Of a stretch of DNA of 64,000 bases, positions 26,217 through 35,242 are shown one piece after another; the stretch's first letter is position 1; each line of letters begins with the position of its first letter. The notes below the pieces were generated by a model that did not search any database, had not been told where the DNA came from, and saw nothing but the letters and a program-made list of their open reading frames with translations. Origin of the DNA: JALEVB01 sp022768265 (GTDB lineage Bacteria > Bacillota_I > Bacilli_A > Erysipelotrichales > Erysipelotrichaceae); contig JAXFJE010000031.1 in NCBI GenBank assembly GCA_034168985.1, forward strand, positions 1 through 64,000. Reading direction: 5' to 3'. The translations under genes were made by a program, and so were the position numbers.

Positions 26217-27536
26217 ATGAACGAAATAAAATGTCCAAAATGCAATGAGATCTTTAAAATTGATGAAGCTAGTTATGATTCTATCGTAAAACAAGTACGT
26301 GATGAACAATTTCAAAAAGAAATGCAAGATCGTCAGCGTTTGTTTGATAATGAATTGAAACAAGCGTTAGAATTATCTAAAGCTAAGTATCAAAGCAAGA
26401 TCCAAGATGCCTTAAATGATAAAGATCAGATCATTGCTAGATTAGAAGCGCAGTTACAAAGCAGCGATCAAGCCAAAGCTTTAGCTGTTAATCAAGCTAG
26501 TGAACAATGGCAGCAACAATTAGCTAGTCAAGCTCAAAAGATCATTCAGCTTGAAGCTAGCTTAAAAAACAGCGTCAATGAAAAACAACTAGCGATCAAT
26601 GAGGCTTTAAAACAAAAAGAGGCACAATTACAACAAAGCCAAGAAGAAATCGTAAATTTAAAAGCGCGCTTAAGCGTAGAAGCTAATAATCAGCAATTAC
26701 AAAAACAAACCATGATCAAAGGTTATGAAGAGCAACTGCGCCTAAAAGATGAACAAATTGCTTATTACAAAGATTTTAAGGCTCGCCAATCTACCAAGAT
26801 GATTGGGGAAAGCTTGGAAAGACATTGTGAGATCGAGTTTAATAAATTGCGAGCTACAGCTTTTAAAAATGCTTATTTTGAAAAAGATAACGATGCTAGA
26901 AGTGGCAGCAAAGGCGATTATATCTATCGCGAGCAAGACGAAGATGGGACAGAATTTATTTCAATCATGTTTGAGATGAAAAATGAAGCAGATATGACCG
27001 CGACAAAAAAGCGTAATGAAGATTTTTTCAAGGAACTAGATAAGGACCGTAAAGAAAAAAATTGTGAATATGCCATCTTGGTATCACTTTTAGAGATGGA
27101 TAATGAGTTGTATAACGAAGGTATCGTGGATGTGTCATATCGTTATGATAAGATGTATGTCATTCGCCCACAATTTTTCATTCCGATCATTACCTTGTTG
27201 CGCAATGCAGCTCTTCATTCTTTAAGTTATCGCAAAGAACTACAATTGGTACGTAATCAAAATATCGATATTGCCAATTTTGAACAAAGCATGAATGACT
27301 TTAAAGATAAGTTTTCACGTAATTATCGTTTAGCTAGTGAGAAATTTAGCAAAGCAATCACAGAAATCGATAAAACGATCGAACATTTGCAAAAAACCAA
27401 AGAAGCATTATTATCGAGCGAGAACAATCTTCGCTTGGCCAACAATAAGGTAGAAGATCTAAGCATCAAGAAATTAACGAAGAATAATCCAACGATGGCT
27501 GATAAATTTGCTCAATTAGCCAAAGAAAAAGAATAA
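26217..27536 (+). CDS. DUF2130 protein with zinc-ribbon start and coiled coil
   Basis: This 439-residue protein starts with a CPKC motif and continues as a long Gln/Lys/Glu-rich coiled coil (about 30-185). The conserved DUF2130 core follows (about 190-330): GESLERHCE, RSGSKGDYIYR and FEMKNEAD. The core D...E-M-K spacing resembles PD-(D/E)XK nucleases, which is my inference. A second helical region ends the chain. I chose the ATG at 26217, preceded by AAGGAGG. Its biological role is not established. Confidence 0.8.
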   Translation: MNEIKCPKCNEIFKIDEASYDSIVKQVRDEQFQKEMQDRQRLFDNELKQALELSKAKYQSKIQDALNDKDQIIARLEAQLQSSDQAKALAVNQASEQWQQQLASQAQKIIQLEASLKNSVNEKQLAINEALKQKEAQLQQSQEEIVNLKARLSVEANNQQLQKQTMIKGYEEQLRLKDEQIAYYKDFKARQSTKMIGESLERHCEIEFNKLRATAFKNAYFEKDNDARSGSKGDYIYREQDEDGTEFISIMFEMKNEADMTATKKRNEDFFKELDKDRKEKNCEYAILVSLLEMDNELYNEGIVDVSYRYDKMYVIRPQFFIPIITLLRNAALHSLSYRKELQLVRNQNIDIANFEQSMNDFKDKFSRNYRLASEKFSKAITEIDKTIEHLQKTKEALLSSENNLRLANNKVEDLSIKKLTKNNPTMADKFAQLAKEKE

Positions 27537-27542
27537 AAAAAT

Positions 27543-27612
27543 AGCTATGCCTAAGGAAGCGAACCATGAAACTGGTTTTAACAAGGATATTCATCTGAGG
27601 GCATAGCTTTTT
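27543..27612 (+). terminator. long branched hairpin after the DUF2130 gene
   Basis: AGCTATGCC (27543-27551) pairs with GGCATAGCT (27600-27608), followed by T5. The 48-base interior holds a second hairpin AACCA/TGGTT with a TGAAAC loop. It can act as a terminator, but the large structured loop is unusual for one, so a small stable RNA is an alternative. Confidence 0.6.
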
Positions 27613-27628
27613 GTTTATCTTTAATAAT

Positions 27629-27661
27629 CTTTATACTTTCTTTATAAATGCTTTATATACT
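27629..27661 (+). promoter_or_regulatory. three CTTTATA repeats at 11-bp spacing
   Basis: CTTTATA occurs at 27629, 27640 and 27651, exactly 11 bases apart, with a degenerate fourth copy at 27619. Direct repeats on one face of the helix are typical OmpR-family response-regulator sites. They lie where a -35 box would be, upstream of a TATACT at 27656-27661, and the regulator is encoded in the same operon (29835). Confidence 0.65.
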
Positions 27662-27684
27662 TGAAGCATAGAAGAGGTAAAATC

Positions 27685-28386
27685 ATGAAATATATCTTAG
27701 AAACTAAACAATTATGTAAAAGATATCAAAAACATCTTGTGCTCAAAGATATCGATCTAAAGGTAAAAACTAATACCATCTATGGATTATTAGGGCCTAA
27801 TGGGGCTGGTAAATCTACATTGTTAAAGATCATTAGCGGGATGAGCCAAGCTAGTAGTGGAGAAGTGTTTTTTCAGGGGCAGAAGTTTAAACGGCAAGAT
27901 ATAGCCTTGATAGGAGCTTTGATCGAGGAAGCACCAATTTATGAAAATTTAACAGCTTATGAAAATCTAAAGGTCAAAGCTTTATTGTATGGTATCGATG
28001 ATCAGAAAATATTAGATGTTTTAAAGATCGTTAATCTTCCAAATGCGCGAAAAAAAGCGGGTCAGTTTTCAATGGGGATGAAGCAACGGCTAGGGATTGC
28101 GATGGCTTTGCTGAATGATCCTCAATTGTTGATCTTAGATGAGCCTACCAACGGTTTAGATCCGGTGGGGATCAAACAGCTACGAGCATTGATCCTTTCG
28201 TTTTTATCCAAAGGGATGACGATCATTGTTTCTAGTCACATCTTAAGTGAGATCGAATGCATGGCAGATGAGATCGGAATTATCGTTGATGGCCAGCTAT
28301 GCTATCAAGATATGATCAAAAAAGACGATGATCTAGAAGCCTTATTTATGCAGGTCATTGAAAAAGCAGGTGGTCTAGATGTTTAA
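27685..28386 (+). CDS. ABC transporter ATPase, bacitracin/lantibiotic-immunity type
   Basis: The 233-residue ATPase has Walker A GPNGAGKST near residue 39, a FSMGMKQRLG signature near 132, Walker B LLILDEPTNGLDP and the H-loop SSHILSE. It is closest in style to BcrA, NisF and MutF ATPases. The ATG at 27685 follows GAGGT. Two permeases and a two-component system follow, the usual LanFEG-LanRK order. The substrate is unknown, and no lantibiotic precursor or modification gene is visible nearby, so it is probably a stand-alone detoxification module. Confidence 0.9.
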   Translation: MKYILETKQLCKRYQKHLVLKDIDLKVKTNTIYGLLGPNGAGKSTLLKIISGMSQASSGEVFFQGQKFKRQDIALIGALIEEAPIYENLTAYENLKVKALLYGIDDQKILDVLKIVNLPNARKKAGQFSMGMKQRLGIAMALLNDPQLLILDEPTNGLDPVGIKQLRALILSFLSKGMTIIVSSHILSEIECMADEIGIIVDGQLCYQDMIKKDDDLEALFMQVIEKAGGLDV

Positions 28387-29101
28387 ATATGTACAGGTTG
28401 AGCTTTTAAAACTAAAAAAAGGTTTTGCATATAAGTTGATCATCATCTTACCTTTTATCGTCATCGGGTTGGATCTAGTGCTCATGCAAGGATTGTACTT
28501 TATGGAAGGAAGCTATAATTGGTGGTACACTTTATTTTTACCAGGAATTTTAAGTATGATCATTAGCTTTGATATGGTGAAGGAAAAAAAACATAATTAT
28601 CATGGCTTGTTTGCATTATGCATTGATAAAAGCAGGCTGTGGCTATCAAAGATCATTGTTTTTAGCTGGCTGTTGTTGATGATGAATCTGCTTTTTTTCT
28701 TAGTAACAGCGACAGTAGCTTGGCTTTTAGGACTGCAGGTCGAGCTAATTAGATATTTAGCTGCTAGCTTGATCTTGGTGATCACCAATTTATTTTGGAT
28801 CCCTTTACTTATGTATCTAGCTAATAAATTTGGCAGTTTTATCGCAATCTTTTTTAGCTTATTGTTTAATTTTGTCGGTGGAATCTTATTTGCCGGATCT
28901 AAGCTATGGTTGATGATCTTTGCCATTCCTGCAAGAGTGATGTGTGCAATCATTCATGTTTTGCCAAATGGGATCCCAGTAACTGCGGATAATCCTCTAT
29001 GTGATCCTAAGGTCATCTTGCCAGGAATAATCATTAGCTTATTGAGCTTTGGTGTTTTAAGTCTTTTTGGAAGCATGGCCTTTAATAAGCAGGAGGTGTG
29101 A
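28379..29101 (+). CDS. ABC-2 permease, first subunit (MutE/EpiE-like)
   Basis: A 240-residue protein with six hydrophobic spans and the N-terminal VELLKLKKG start common in lantibiotic-immunity permeases. It overlaps the ATPase by eight bases. Sequence identity within this family is low, so the MutE-like label rests mainly on size, topology and gene order. Confidence 0.8.
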   Translation: MFKYVQVELLKLKKGFAYKLIIILPFIVIGLDLVLMQGLYFMEGSYNWWYTLFLPGILSMIISFDMVKEKKHNYHGLFALCIDKSRLWLSKIIVFSWLLLMMNLLFFLVTATVAWLLGLQVELIRYLAASLILVITNLFWIPLLMYLANKFGSFIAIFFSLLFNFVGGILFAGSKLWLMIFAIPARVMCAIIHVLPNGIPVTADNPLCDPKVILPGIIISLLSFGVLSLFGSMAFNKQEV

Positions 29102-29103
29102 TG

Positions 29104-29826
29104 ATGGGAAGATGTTTTAAAGCAGAGTTATATAAGTTTGTGCATACGCCTTTGCTGATCATCCATGTCTTAGTTTCTTTGCTTTGCCCGATGATCTTTG
29201 TTGGATATTATCAATTTGCAAATATTGATGAGCTTAATAAGCTATTTATATATGAACAGATCATCGCTGTTAGTTTTCCGATGATGATCGCCATTATTTG
29301 CTATATGGCAGCCAAGCTTGAAAAAGAGGCAAATAACGCTCAGCTAATGTTGATATATCCTGCCCATCAATTAGCTGTCCATTTAAGTAAATTGATGGTC
29401 ATGATGATGTTTGGAATGCTAGCTTGTCTTACAACCTTTGGTTTATTTGGTTTGGGCCTTGCGTTTATGGGACATAATAACTATGCTGCGATGTTTTATA
29501 TTAAAAGTGCCTTATCGTTATTCTATGCGACCATTCCGTTATATATCTTCAATTATTTGTTGGCAATGAAAGCTAATAACAGCGTTAACTTGACCTTTGG
29601 TTTGTTTGGTAGTCTATTAGCTGCGCTTTTGACCACTGGGCTAGGGGATAGAAATTGGTTTTTGCTTTTGCATGGTATCATTGCTCGAGGCGTTACAAAT
29701 ATGCTCATCAATTCTTCTAACGAGGTATATAATATAAAGGTGATGATCTTGATCTATATGATCATAGCCTTTATAACAGCTTGTATATGTTTATATCATT
29801 TTGAAGGTTTTAAAGATTCAGATTGA
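29104..29826 (+). CDS. ABC-2 permease, second subunit (MutG/EpiG-like)
   Basis: A 240-residue six-span permease starting GRCFKAELYKF. Start choice: AGGAGG at 29091-29096 is seven bases before the ATG at 29104; ATG 29101 and GTG 29098 lie too close to it. Together with the preceding permease it forms the heterodimeric membrane part of the transporter. Confidence 0.8.
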   Translation: MGRCFKAELYKFVHTPLLIIHVLVSLLCPMIFVGYYQFANIDELNKLFIYEQIIAVSFPMMIAIICYMAAKLEKEANNAQLMLIYPAHQLAVHLSKLMVMMMFGMLACLTTFGLFGLGLAFMGHNNYAAMFYIKSALSLFYATIPLYIFNYLLAMKANNSVNLTFGLFGSLLAALLTTGLGDRNWFLLLHGIIARGVTNMLINSSNEVYNIKVMILIYMIIAFITACICLYHFEGFKDSD

Positions 29827-29834
29827 GGGGCTTT

Positions 29835-30470
29835 ATGGAAAGAATATTAGTTGTAGATGATGACGAGGCAATTGGTGTCTTGATTAAAAATGCTTTAGAA
29901 AAAGAAGGAATGAGCGTAGATGTCATAGCGGATGTTGAAAAGCTCGAAATTGCTCGATTAGCTAATTATGATTTATTGTTGTTAGATATCATGATGCCTA
30001 AGATCGATGGCTTGAGTTTTTGTGCGAAGTATCGTGAATTAATAGATTGCCCAATCATTTTTATCACCGCTAAAAGCATGCAACAGGACATGGTTGATGC
30101 TTTTGCTTTTGGGGGTGATGATTATATCAAGAAGCCTTTTAGCATCGTTGAGCTAAGAGCAAGGGTCAAAGCTCATTTACGAAGAGAAAAACGCGAACGT
30201 AAACAAACGCTGATATTGGGGGATATCATCTTTGATTTAAAACAAAAAACCCTTAATTACCGCAATGAGCCGATCAATCTTACCAAGACGGAATATGAAA
30301 TCTGTGAACTGCTAGCTCGTAATTATCATCAGGTGTTTACTTTAGAGGATATCTTAGAAAAGATCTTAGGCTATGATAGTGAAAGTGATGTGACTGCGAT
30401 CAGGGTCCATATCAAAAATATTCGCTTAAAATTTAATCAGCATACGACATGTCCGATCAAAACGATATGA
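29835..30470 (+). CDS. OmpR-family response regulator, C-terminally truncated by TGA
   Basis: The receiver domain (DDDEAIG start, phospho-Asp in LLLDIMMPKIDG, Lys in DDYIKKPF) and winged-helix domain (LTKTEYEICELLA) are intact up to IKTI. The next codon, TGA at 30468-30470, stands where the family has Trp or Arg. Reading on in the same frame gives GIGYKWE and a TAA at 30494, the normal end of this family. A TGG-to-TGA change has therefore removed the last wing strand (211 residues remain). DNA binding may be weakened. The sensor kinase begins at 30485, within that lost tail. Confidence 0.9.
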   Translation: MERILVVDDDEAIGVLIKNALEKEGMSVDVIADVEKLEIARLANYDLLLLDIMMPKIDGLSFCAKYRELIDCPIIFITAKSMQQDMVDAFAFGGDDYIKKPFSIVELRARVKAHLRREKRERKQTLILGDIIFDLKQKTLNYRNEPINLTKTEYEICELLARNYHQVFTLEDILEKILGYDSESDVTAIRVHIKNIRLKFNQHTTCPIKTI

Positions 30471-30484
30471 GGGATAGGCTATAA

Positions 30485-31834
30485 ATGGGAGTAAGAAAAC
30501 GTGAAACTTCGATCTTTACTTTATTCATAAGTTATCTAAGCTGCTTTTGCCTAATGATCATCGTGGCGATATCGATCATCCTATGTTTAGTGGCCATTGC
30601 TTATAATACTAACATCCTTTTACCAGCCAATCATGCTGAGAAAGTGATCTTGCAAAATGAAGCTGCAATAATCGAAGATTTTGATCCTTCGCTATTACCC
30701 GCCAATTGTGATCATGTCTTAGTTGGTAAGGGAAAATTGATCAGTTCTAATCTATCAGCAGCTAAGATCGAAGAATTAAAAAATGATATCACTGAAAACA
30801 AACAGCGTTTAAATATCGTTTATAAAGAATTATATCTTAGCGATGGCTCGATCCTTTTTTTGCGTTATGATATCCTTTCGCATTTCGCGAATGAACGATT
30901 AGATCATTTGATCCCAAATCCAGAATTATTTATTATCGTGATGCTTTTTGTCTTGATTGTTTCCATTGCTATTTTGATTGGTTATTTATTTGCAAAAAAG
31001 TTACGACATAATTTATCGCCACTGATGAGCGCAACAAATAATATCCAGGCTAACAATCTTGATTTTACGATTGAAGGTACACAAGTACATGAATTCAACG
31101 ATGTCTTAAACGCCATTGATGATTTAAAAGCGGCTTTAAGTCAGTCTTTAAAAGAAAAATGGCAAAAGCAACAACAAAAAAATCTTGAAATATCAGCGCT
31201 TTGTCATGATATCAAGACCCCGCTTACCATTATCAAAGGTAATGTAGAACTATTAGCAGAAAGCAAGGATAATAAAGAGCAAGATCAGTTGATTGCATAT
31301 ATACTACAAAGTGTTGATGATATCGATGATTACTTGGCAACCTTGATGGATGTGTTGACCTTTGAACAATTAGGAATCAACAAACAATCAGTACCAATCC
31401 AACTATTTGTGGATAAGCTGGTAAATAAATTATCTATCATGTGCAAGACCCAAAAACATCAATTAATCCCAACGCTTGCTTTAGCTAATCTATCTGAGCT
31501 AGTGCTAGATGAAAAGTTGATCATGCGCTGTTTAGAAAATATCGTAGATAATGCGTTGCGATATGCCAAGGATGAAACGCCAATCTTGCTTAAGATCACT
31601 TGTGATCAAAATTATGTAACCTTTACGATCGAAGATCAGGGCAAAGGTTTTAGCAAACAGGCTTTAACTTACGCTGTTGATATCTTTTATTGTGATAGAC
31701 AAGAGCGTACCAAAAGACATTATGGTCTAGGTTTGAGCTTTGTGAAAAGGGTCGTAAGCTTACATGGGGGAGATTTATCTTTAGCTAATGGAGCTAATGG
31801 CGCCATAGTAAGTTTTACTTTGCCGATAACATAA
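30485..31834 (+). CDS. membrane sensor histidine kinase (LanK-like)
   Basis: A 449-residue kinase with two membrane segments (about 10-40 and 149-172) around an extracytoplasmic domain of about 110 residues, then HAMP-like and HisKA regions. His241 lies in SALCHDIKTPLTIIKG. HATPase motifs are ENIVDNALRYA, EDQGKGFS and YGLGLSFVK. It is the partner of the regulator at 29835 and starts inside that gene's former 3' end. Confidence 0.9.
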   Translation: MGVRKRETSIFTLFISYLSCFCLMIIVAISIILCLVAIAYNTNILLPANHAEKVILQNEAAIIEDFDPSLLPANCDHVLVGKGKLISSNLSAAKIEELKNDITENKQRLNIVYKELYLSDGSILFLRYDILSHFANERLDHLIPNPELFIIVMLFVLIVSIAILIGYLFAKKLRHNLSPLMSATNNIQANNLDFTIEGTQVHEFNDVLNAIDDLKAALSQSLKEKWQKQQQKNLEISALCHDIKTPLTIIKGNVELLAESKDNKEQDQLIAYILQSVDDIDDYLATLMDVLTFEQLGINKQSVPIQLFVDKLVNKLSIMCKTQKHQLIPTLALANLSELVLDEKLIMRCLENIVDNALRYAKDETPILLKITCDQNYVTFTIEDQGKGFSKQALTYAVDIFYCDRQERTKRHYGLGLSFVKRVVSLHGGDLSLANGANGAIVSFTLPIT

Positions 31835-31836
31835 TT

Positions 31837-31870
31837 AAGACCGTATGAACTTATTTTTCATACGGTCTTT
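31837..31870. terminator. bidirectional terminator between kinase and udp
   Basis: A 13-bp stem AAGACCGTATGAA/TTCATACGGTCTT with a short loop is followed by a T-rich tract. It serves two convergent operons. Confidence 0.9.
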
Positions 31871-31887
31871 TGCTTTTATCGCATCTT

Positions 31888-32664
31888 TTATTTTGCGTCA
31901 TTGGCAATCAAGGCCTTCAATGCTTCGATAGCTACTTTGATAGCTATATCAACATCATGACATTGGGGATTAGGCAGACCTTGTTTGGCACGTTCTTGAT
32001 TAGCTACGACCAAAAAACATGATCCGCAACGTACTTTTAAGTAACTAGCAACAATAAATAAAGCAGCTGATTCCATCTCACTTGCTTTACAGCCTAATTT
32101 GCACCATGCATCCCATTTGCGTTGTAATTCTACAGCGTTAGGTAAGGTTTCAGGACGATGCTGACCATAAAAGGCATCTTTGCATTGAACAACCCCTACA
32201 TGATATTCTTGGCCTAAGCTTTGGCAGGCTTGGACAAGAGCGTTGGTGATGCTTAGATCAGCAATAGCTGGGAATTCGATAGGAGCATATTCTTTAGATG
32301 TTCCTTCAAAACGAATGGCGCCATTGGCGATAACGACATCACTGCTTTTAACATCGATATCCATGCCACCGCAAGTGCCGATACGAATGAAGGTATCAGC
32401 TCCGCAAGCTACTAATTCTTCCATGGCAATGCTAGCGCTAGGTCCGCCGATCCCAGTTGAACATACGCTTACTTTGACCCCGTTAAGATAGCCAGTATAA
32501 GTTACATATTCTCGGGAATCGGCAATTAGTTGCGGATTTTCGAAATATTGAGCAATTAATTTACAACGTTTTGGATCACCTGGTAAAAGGACATATTTTC
32601 CTACTTCGCCTTTTGCTACCTGAATGTGGTATTGACGACCACTACCTTGACTATAATCGATCAT
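31888..32664 (-). CDS. udp: uridine phosphorylase
   Basis: A 258-residue PNP/UDP-family phosphorylase that splits uridine to uracil and ribose 1-phosphate. Visible are the phosphate-site GDPKR near residue 29, STGIGGPSASIAMEEL, RIGTCGG and the nucleoside-site SEMESAALF. The hexameric uridine type is favoured over purine types by the overall pattern. It starts one base after the preceding gene's stop in a three-gene minus-strand operon whose other members are envelope proteins. Confidence 0.88.
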   Translation of the reverse strand: MIDYSQGSGRQYHIQVAKGEVGKYVLLPGDPKRCKLIAQYFENPQLIADSREYVTYTGYLNGVKVSVCSTGIGGPSASIAMEELVACGADTFIRIGTCGGMDIDVKSSDVVIANGAIRFEGTSKEYAPIEFPAIADLSITNALVQACQSLGQEYHVGVVQCKDAFYGQHRPETLPNAVELQRKWDAWCKLGCKASEMESAALFIVASYLKVRCGSCFLVVANQERAKQGLPNPQCHDVDIAIKVAIEALKALIANDAK

Positions 32665-32665
32665 A

Positions 32666-33709
32666 TCATTGCTCCTTGTTTGCAGGGTTTAGATCAGTAT
32701 CAACGGCAAAGCCTGCGATTTTATAACTGCCGCCAACATTTAAAAAGGAAATTTGATAACCGCCATGATAAGTTCTTTCTAATGAACCGGCATTAATGTA
32801 GTAATCCCAGTAGACATTAGCGATGAAACTATTGTCATTTTGTTGCATGATATCACTTACGGTTGCACTGAAATCATAGCTGCCATGATTGGTAAACCAG
32901 GTGTTTTCTAGGGTTCTAACACGATTATAGAAATCACTAGAAGTAATTGAAATATTAGCGATAGCGCCTAAAGAACCATCTTTTGCTGGGTATTGTGCTA
33001 CAGTTTTGGCGGCATTAATAGCGATATCTTCCAAATTAGAATTAGCTGTTTTACCGACAAAATAAGTATTACTTAAGGAATCTTTGATGACATGATCATA
33101 GCCATCGACGCTGATCTTTGGCTCGCTGATCAAATTGTTGACTTCATAGATATCAATTTTAGGAGCGTCATCATTGGAAGCAATTCCACTAAAATTACTT
33201 GCTTGGACATTTTGCGCTACGATGTGATCGCTGTTTACATCAAGATCATTGATCTTTAAGCTATGTCCTGTGGGAACCTCGATACGATAGTTATTATCAC
33301 CTTTAAAAATGGTCGAGGCGATGTATTTTCCATCTTGTTCGATGATCTTTAAGGTAGCTAGTAATTGGTCATTATATACAAGATCATATTGTTCAGGATT
33401 GGGGTTAGCTTGATACATGACTTTTTGGATATCCACATCTTGATAGATCTTTTTAAGTTGTGTTACATAATCCTCTTGGGAATTAAAGTGCGGGTCAACG
33501 ATCAATGAATCTTGATAGATCTGATCATATTTACCTTGTTTGACATCTTGTAGATATAGTGAGATTGCACTTTGAGGCAAGCCTTTTTCTTCACTAGCTA
33601 TTTTTTGTTTGACGATCATTAAGGTAACAAAGCTTAAGATCAAGCATAATACCAAAGTGGTAATTATCAGCATCATGCTTGCGAATGATTTTTTGACTTT
33701 CTTGGCCAT
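32666..33709 (-). CDS. membrane-anchored extracytoplasmic protein of unknown function
   Basis: The 347-residue protein has a basic start, one hydrophobic anchor (about 11-34) and a long polar domain outside the membrane with alternating beta-rich segments. I do not recognise the family. It lies two bases after the phosphodiester glycosidase gene, and both share the same N-terminal plan (MAKK/MAKR start then an anchor), so they may act together at the cell surface. Confidence 0.75.
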   Translation of the reverse strand: MAKKVKKSFASMMLIITTLVLCLILSFVTLMIVKQKIASEEKGLPQSAISLYLQDVKQGKYDQIYQDSLIVDPHFNSQEDYVTQLKKIYQDVDIQKVMYQANPNPEQYDLVYNDQLLATLKIIEQDGKYIASTIFKGDNNYRIEVPTGHSLKINDLDVNSDHIVAQNVQASNFSGIASNDDAPKIDIYEVNNLISEPKISVDGYDHVIKDSLSNTYFVGKTANSNLEDIAINAAKTVAQYPAKDGSLGAIANISITSSDFYNRVRTLENTWFTNHGSYDFSATVSDIMQQNDNSFIANVYWDYYINAGSLERTYHGGYQISFLNVGGSYKIAGFAVDTDLNPANKEQ

Positions 33710-33711
33710 AA

Positions 33712-34674
33712 TTAATTACCATCCTTTACTATAAATGCTGTTGGTAAATTTCTTGCACCATACATGCTTACGGTCGTATTGACATATTCACCATCGTAAA
33801 TCAACACGCTAGAGTTACCACCATCAAGGTTGCCTGCGGTCATTGCATGGAAGTCCTGCATGATGTTGATGATATCTTCATATTTGGCGCCAAGTGAGTG
33901 AGGTTGTCTACCATCAACGACCAATAGCAAGAATGCACCATCTTCTCTTTGACCGATGACGGTACGAGGGTTTAATTGTGGTTGACCACCGCTTTTGAAA
34001 ACTACTTCATATTGATCGATCAAAGCTGGACCAAATGTAACACCATCACGAATGCCCCAATCTAATGCTTGTTGGGCGCTCATATCTTTACAGATCAGTT
34101 TATTATCTTGGTTGATACCAATGACGGTAGTAAATTCATTCAAGCCTCCGCTGATCAATTTACCATCACTGATGACGATACCCCAGGCTTGACCGCCATT
34201 TCCTTTGCCGCCAGCATCCTCAAAACCGCCAGCATTGATACCAGCGATGCCATCATGCATGGCGATATAGTCTTCGATACCTGGAGCTTGCGCCCCTGAA
34301 TCCATATTAGGATTAGCAGCTAAGATGATATCTTCTGGGTTATGAACGATCATCATGAATGCTTCATATGTGCTACCTTTGATCTTATGGATCTCAATGC
34401 CATCTTCATTGATCTGTTCATTGCTTTGTGCAAAAGTTACACCGTTTTGGATCTTTGCAATTTCTTCATCTGAATAAAATAATTTTGCAAAGGTATGATC
34501 TAAGCCGTCACTGCTTAGTTCTTTGATAGCTTGGGTGCTATAAGCAACATGGCTCCCAGCGTAAATTTCTTTAAGACATAAATAGCCAGTGATCGTTACG
34601 CTGACTACTATGATCAAAAAGCTGATCAAAGCTGCAAAGCCTAGGCTCATGCCTTTGGATTTTCTTTTTGCCAT
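33712..34674 (-). CDS. membrane-anchored phosphodiester glycosidase (NAGPA family)
   Basis: A 320-residue protein with an N-terminal anchor (about 11-34) and a phosphodiester glycosidase domain. Key segments are INAGGFEDAGG, NPRTVIGQ, LLVVDGRQ and the NLDGGNSS motif. Family members remove sugars linked through phosphodiesters, and in Gram-positives are often tied to exopolysaccharide or wall polymers. It heads the minus-strand operon; TATAAT on the minus strand (complement near 34700) is its likely -10 box. Confidence 0.87.
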   Translation of the reverse strand: MAKRKSKGMSLGFAALISFLIIVVSVTITGYLCLKEIYAGSHVAYSTQAIKELSSDGLDHTFAKLFYSDEEIAKIQNGVTFAQSNEQINEDGIEIHKIKGSTYEAFMMIVHNPEDIILAANPNMDSGAQAPGIEDYIAMHDGIAGINAGGFEDAGGKGNGGQAWGIVISDGKLISGGLNEFTTVIGINQDNKLICKDMSAQQALDWGIRDGVTFGPALIDQYEVVFKSGGQPQLNPRTVIGQREDGAFLLLVVDGRQPHSLGAKYEDIINIMQDFHAMTAGNLDGGNSSVLIYDGEYVNTTVSMYGARNLPTAFIVKDGN

Positions 34675-34738
34675 TATATAATACCTTCCTTTGTCTTTTA
34701 TTATACAGTAAAAATGTGAAATTTTTATTATTTATCGT

Positions 34739-34751
34739 TATAATAATATTA
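34739..34751 (+). promoter_or_regulatory. -10 box almost on the GNAT start codon
   Basis: TATAAT at 34739-34744 would start transcription about at 34751, the A of the ATG. No ribosome binding site precedes the gene, so the mRNA may be leaderless. Confidence 0.4.
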
Positions 34752-35242
34752 TGATCAGGAAAGCAAGAATAGAAGATATCGAGCGAATGGTTGAAATCAA
34801 AAGCTACGATAAAAGACAACAGTGGAAAAAATATTTTGCGAAAGATAAATCAAGGTATCTAGCGTATGGTTTTTTGCGGCTTTATGAACAGTTTGATAAA
34901 GCTCAGCTAAATCACTATTATGTTTATGAGGAAGATAATATCGTTAAAGCTCTTTTGCGTTATGCCATCAATGATAAAAGGGTATTGATCGAAGAGTTAG
35001 CTGTAGACCCTTTTTTTGAAAATGATCAAATCATAGATAAGTTATATCTAAGCTTTGAAAAGATCGCAATGCAAAATCAAATGATAGAGCTATATATTTG
35101 GGTAATGATGAAAGATGATTGCTTGATTGCAAATTTACTGAGTTGGGGATTTAAGGAGGAAAGTGTGAAACGCTATTATGAAGATAGCATGTATTTACAG
35201 CAACGTTATCGTAAAAATATTGTTAAGGGAAAAGATGTATGA
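34751..35242 (+). CDS. GNAT-fold acetyltransferase-like protein
   Basis: The 163-residue protein follows the GNAT plan: IRKARIEDIERMVEIK at the start, a middle beta strand (VLIEELAVDPFFE) and the helix that normally binds acetyl-CoA, although the R/Q-x-x-G-x-G/A loop is not clear. Substrate is unknown. The following decayed AraC gene overlaps its stop. Confidence 0.65.
   Translation: MIRKARIEDIERMVEIKSYDKRQQWKKYFAKDKSRYLAYGFLRLYEQFDKAQLNHYYVYEEDNIVKALLRYAINDKRVLIEELAVDPFFENDQIIDKLYLSFEKIAMQNQMIELYIWVMMKDDCLIANLLSWGFKEESVKRYYEDSMYLQQRYRKNIVKGKDV

Noticed and set aside
30465..30494. TGA read as tryptophan (Mollicute-like code)
   Set aside because: Many intact genes here use TGG for Trp and end in TGA, including the GH1, tyrA and permease genes, so a single mutation is the simpler reading.
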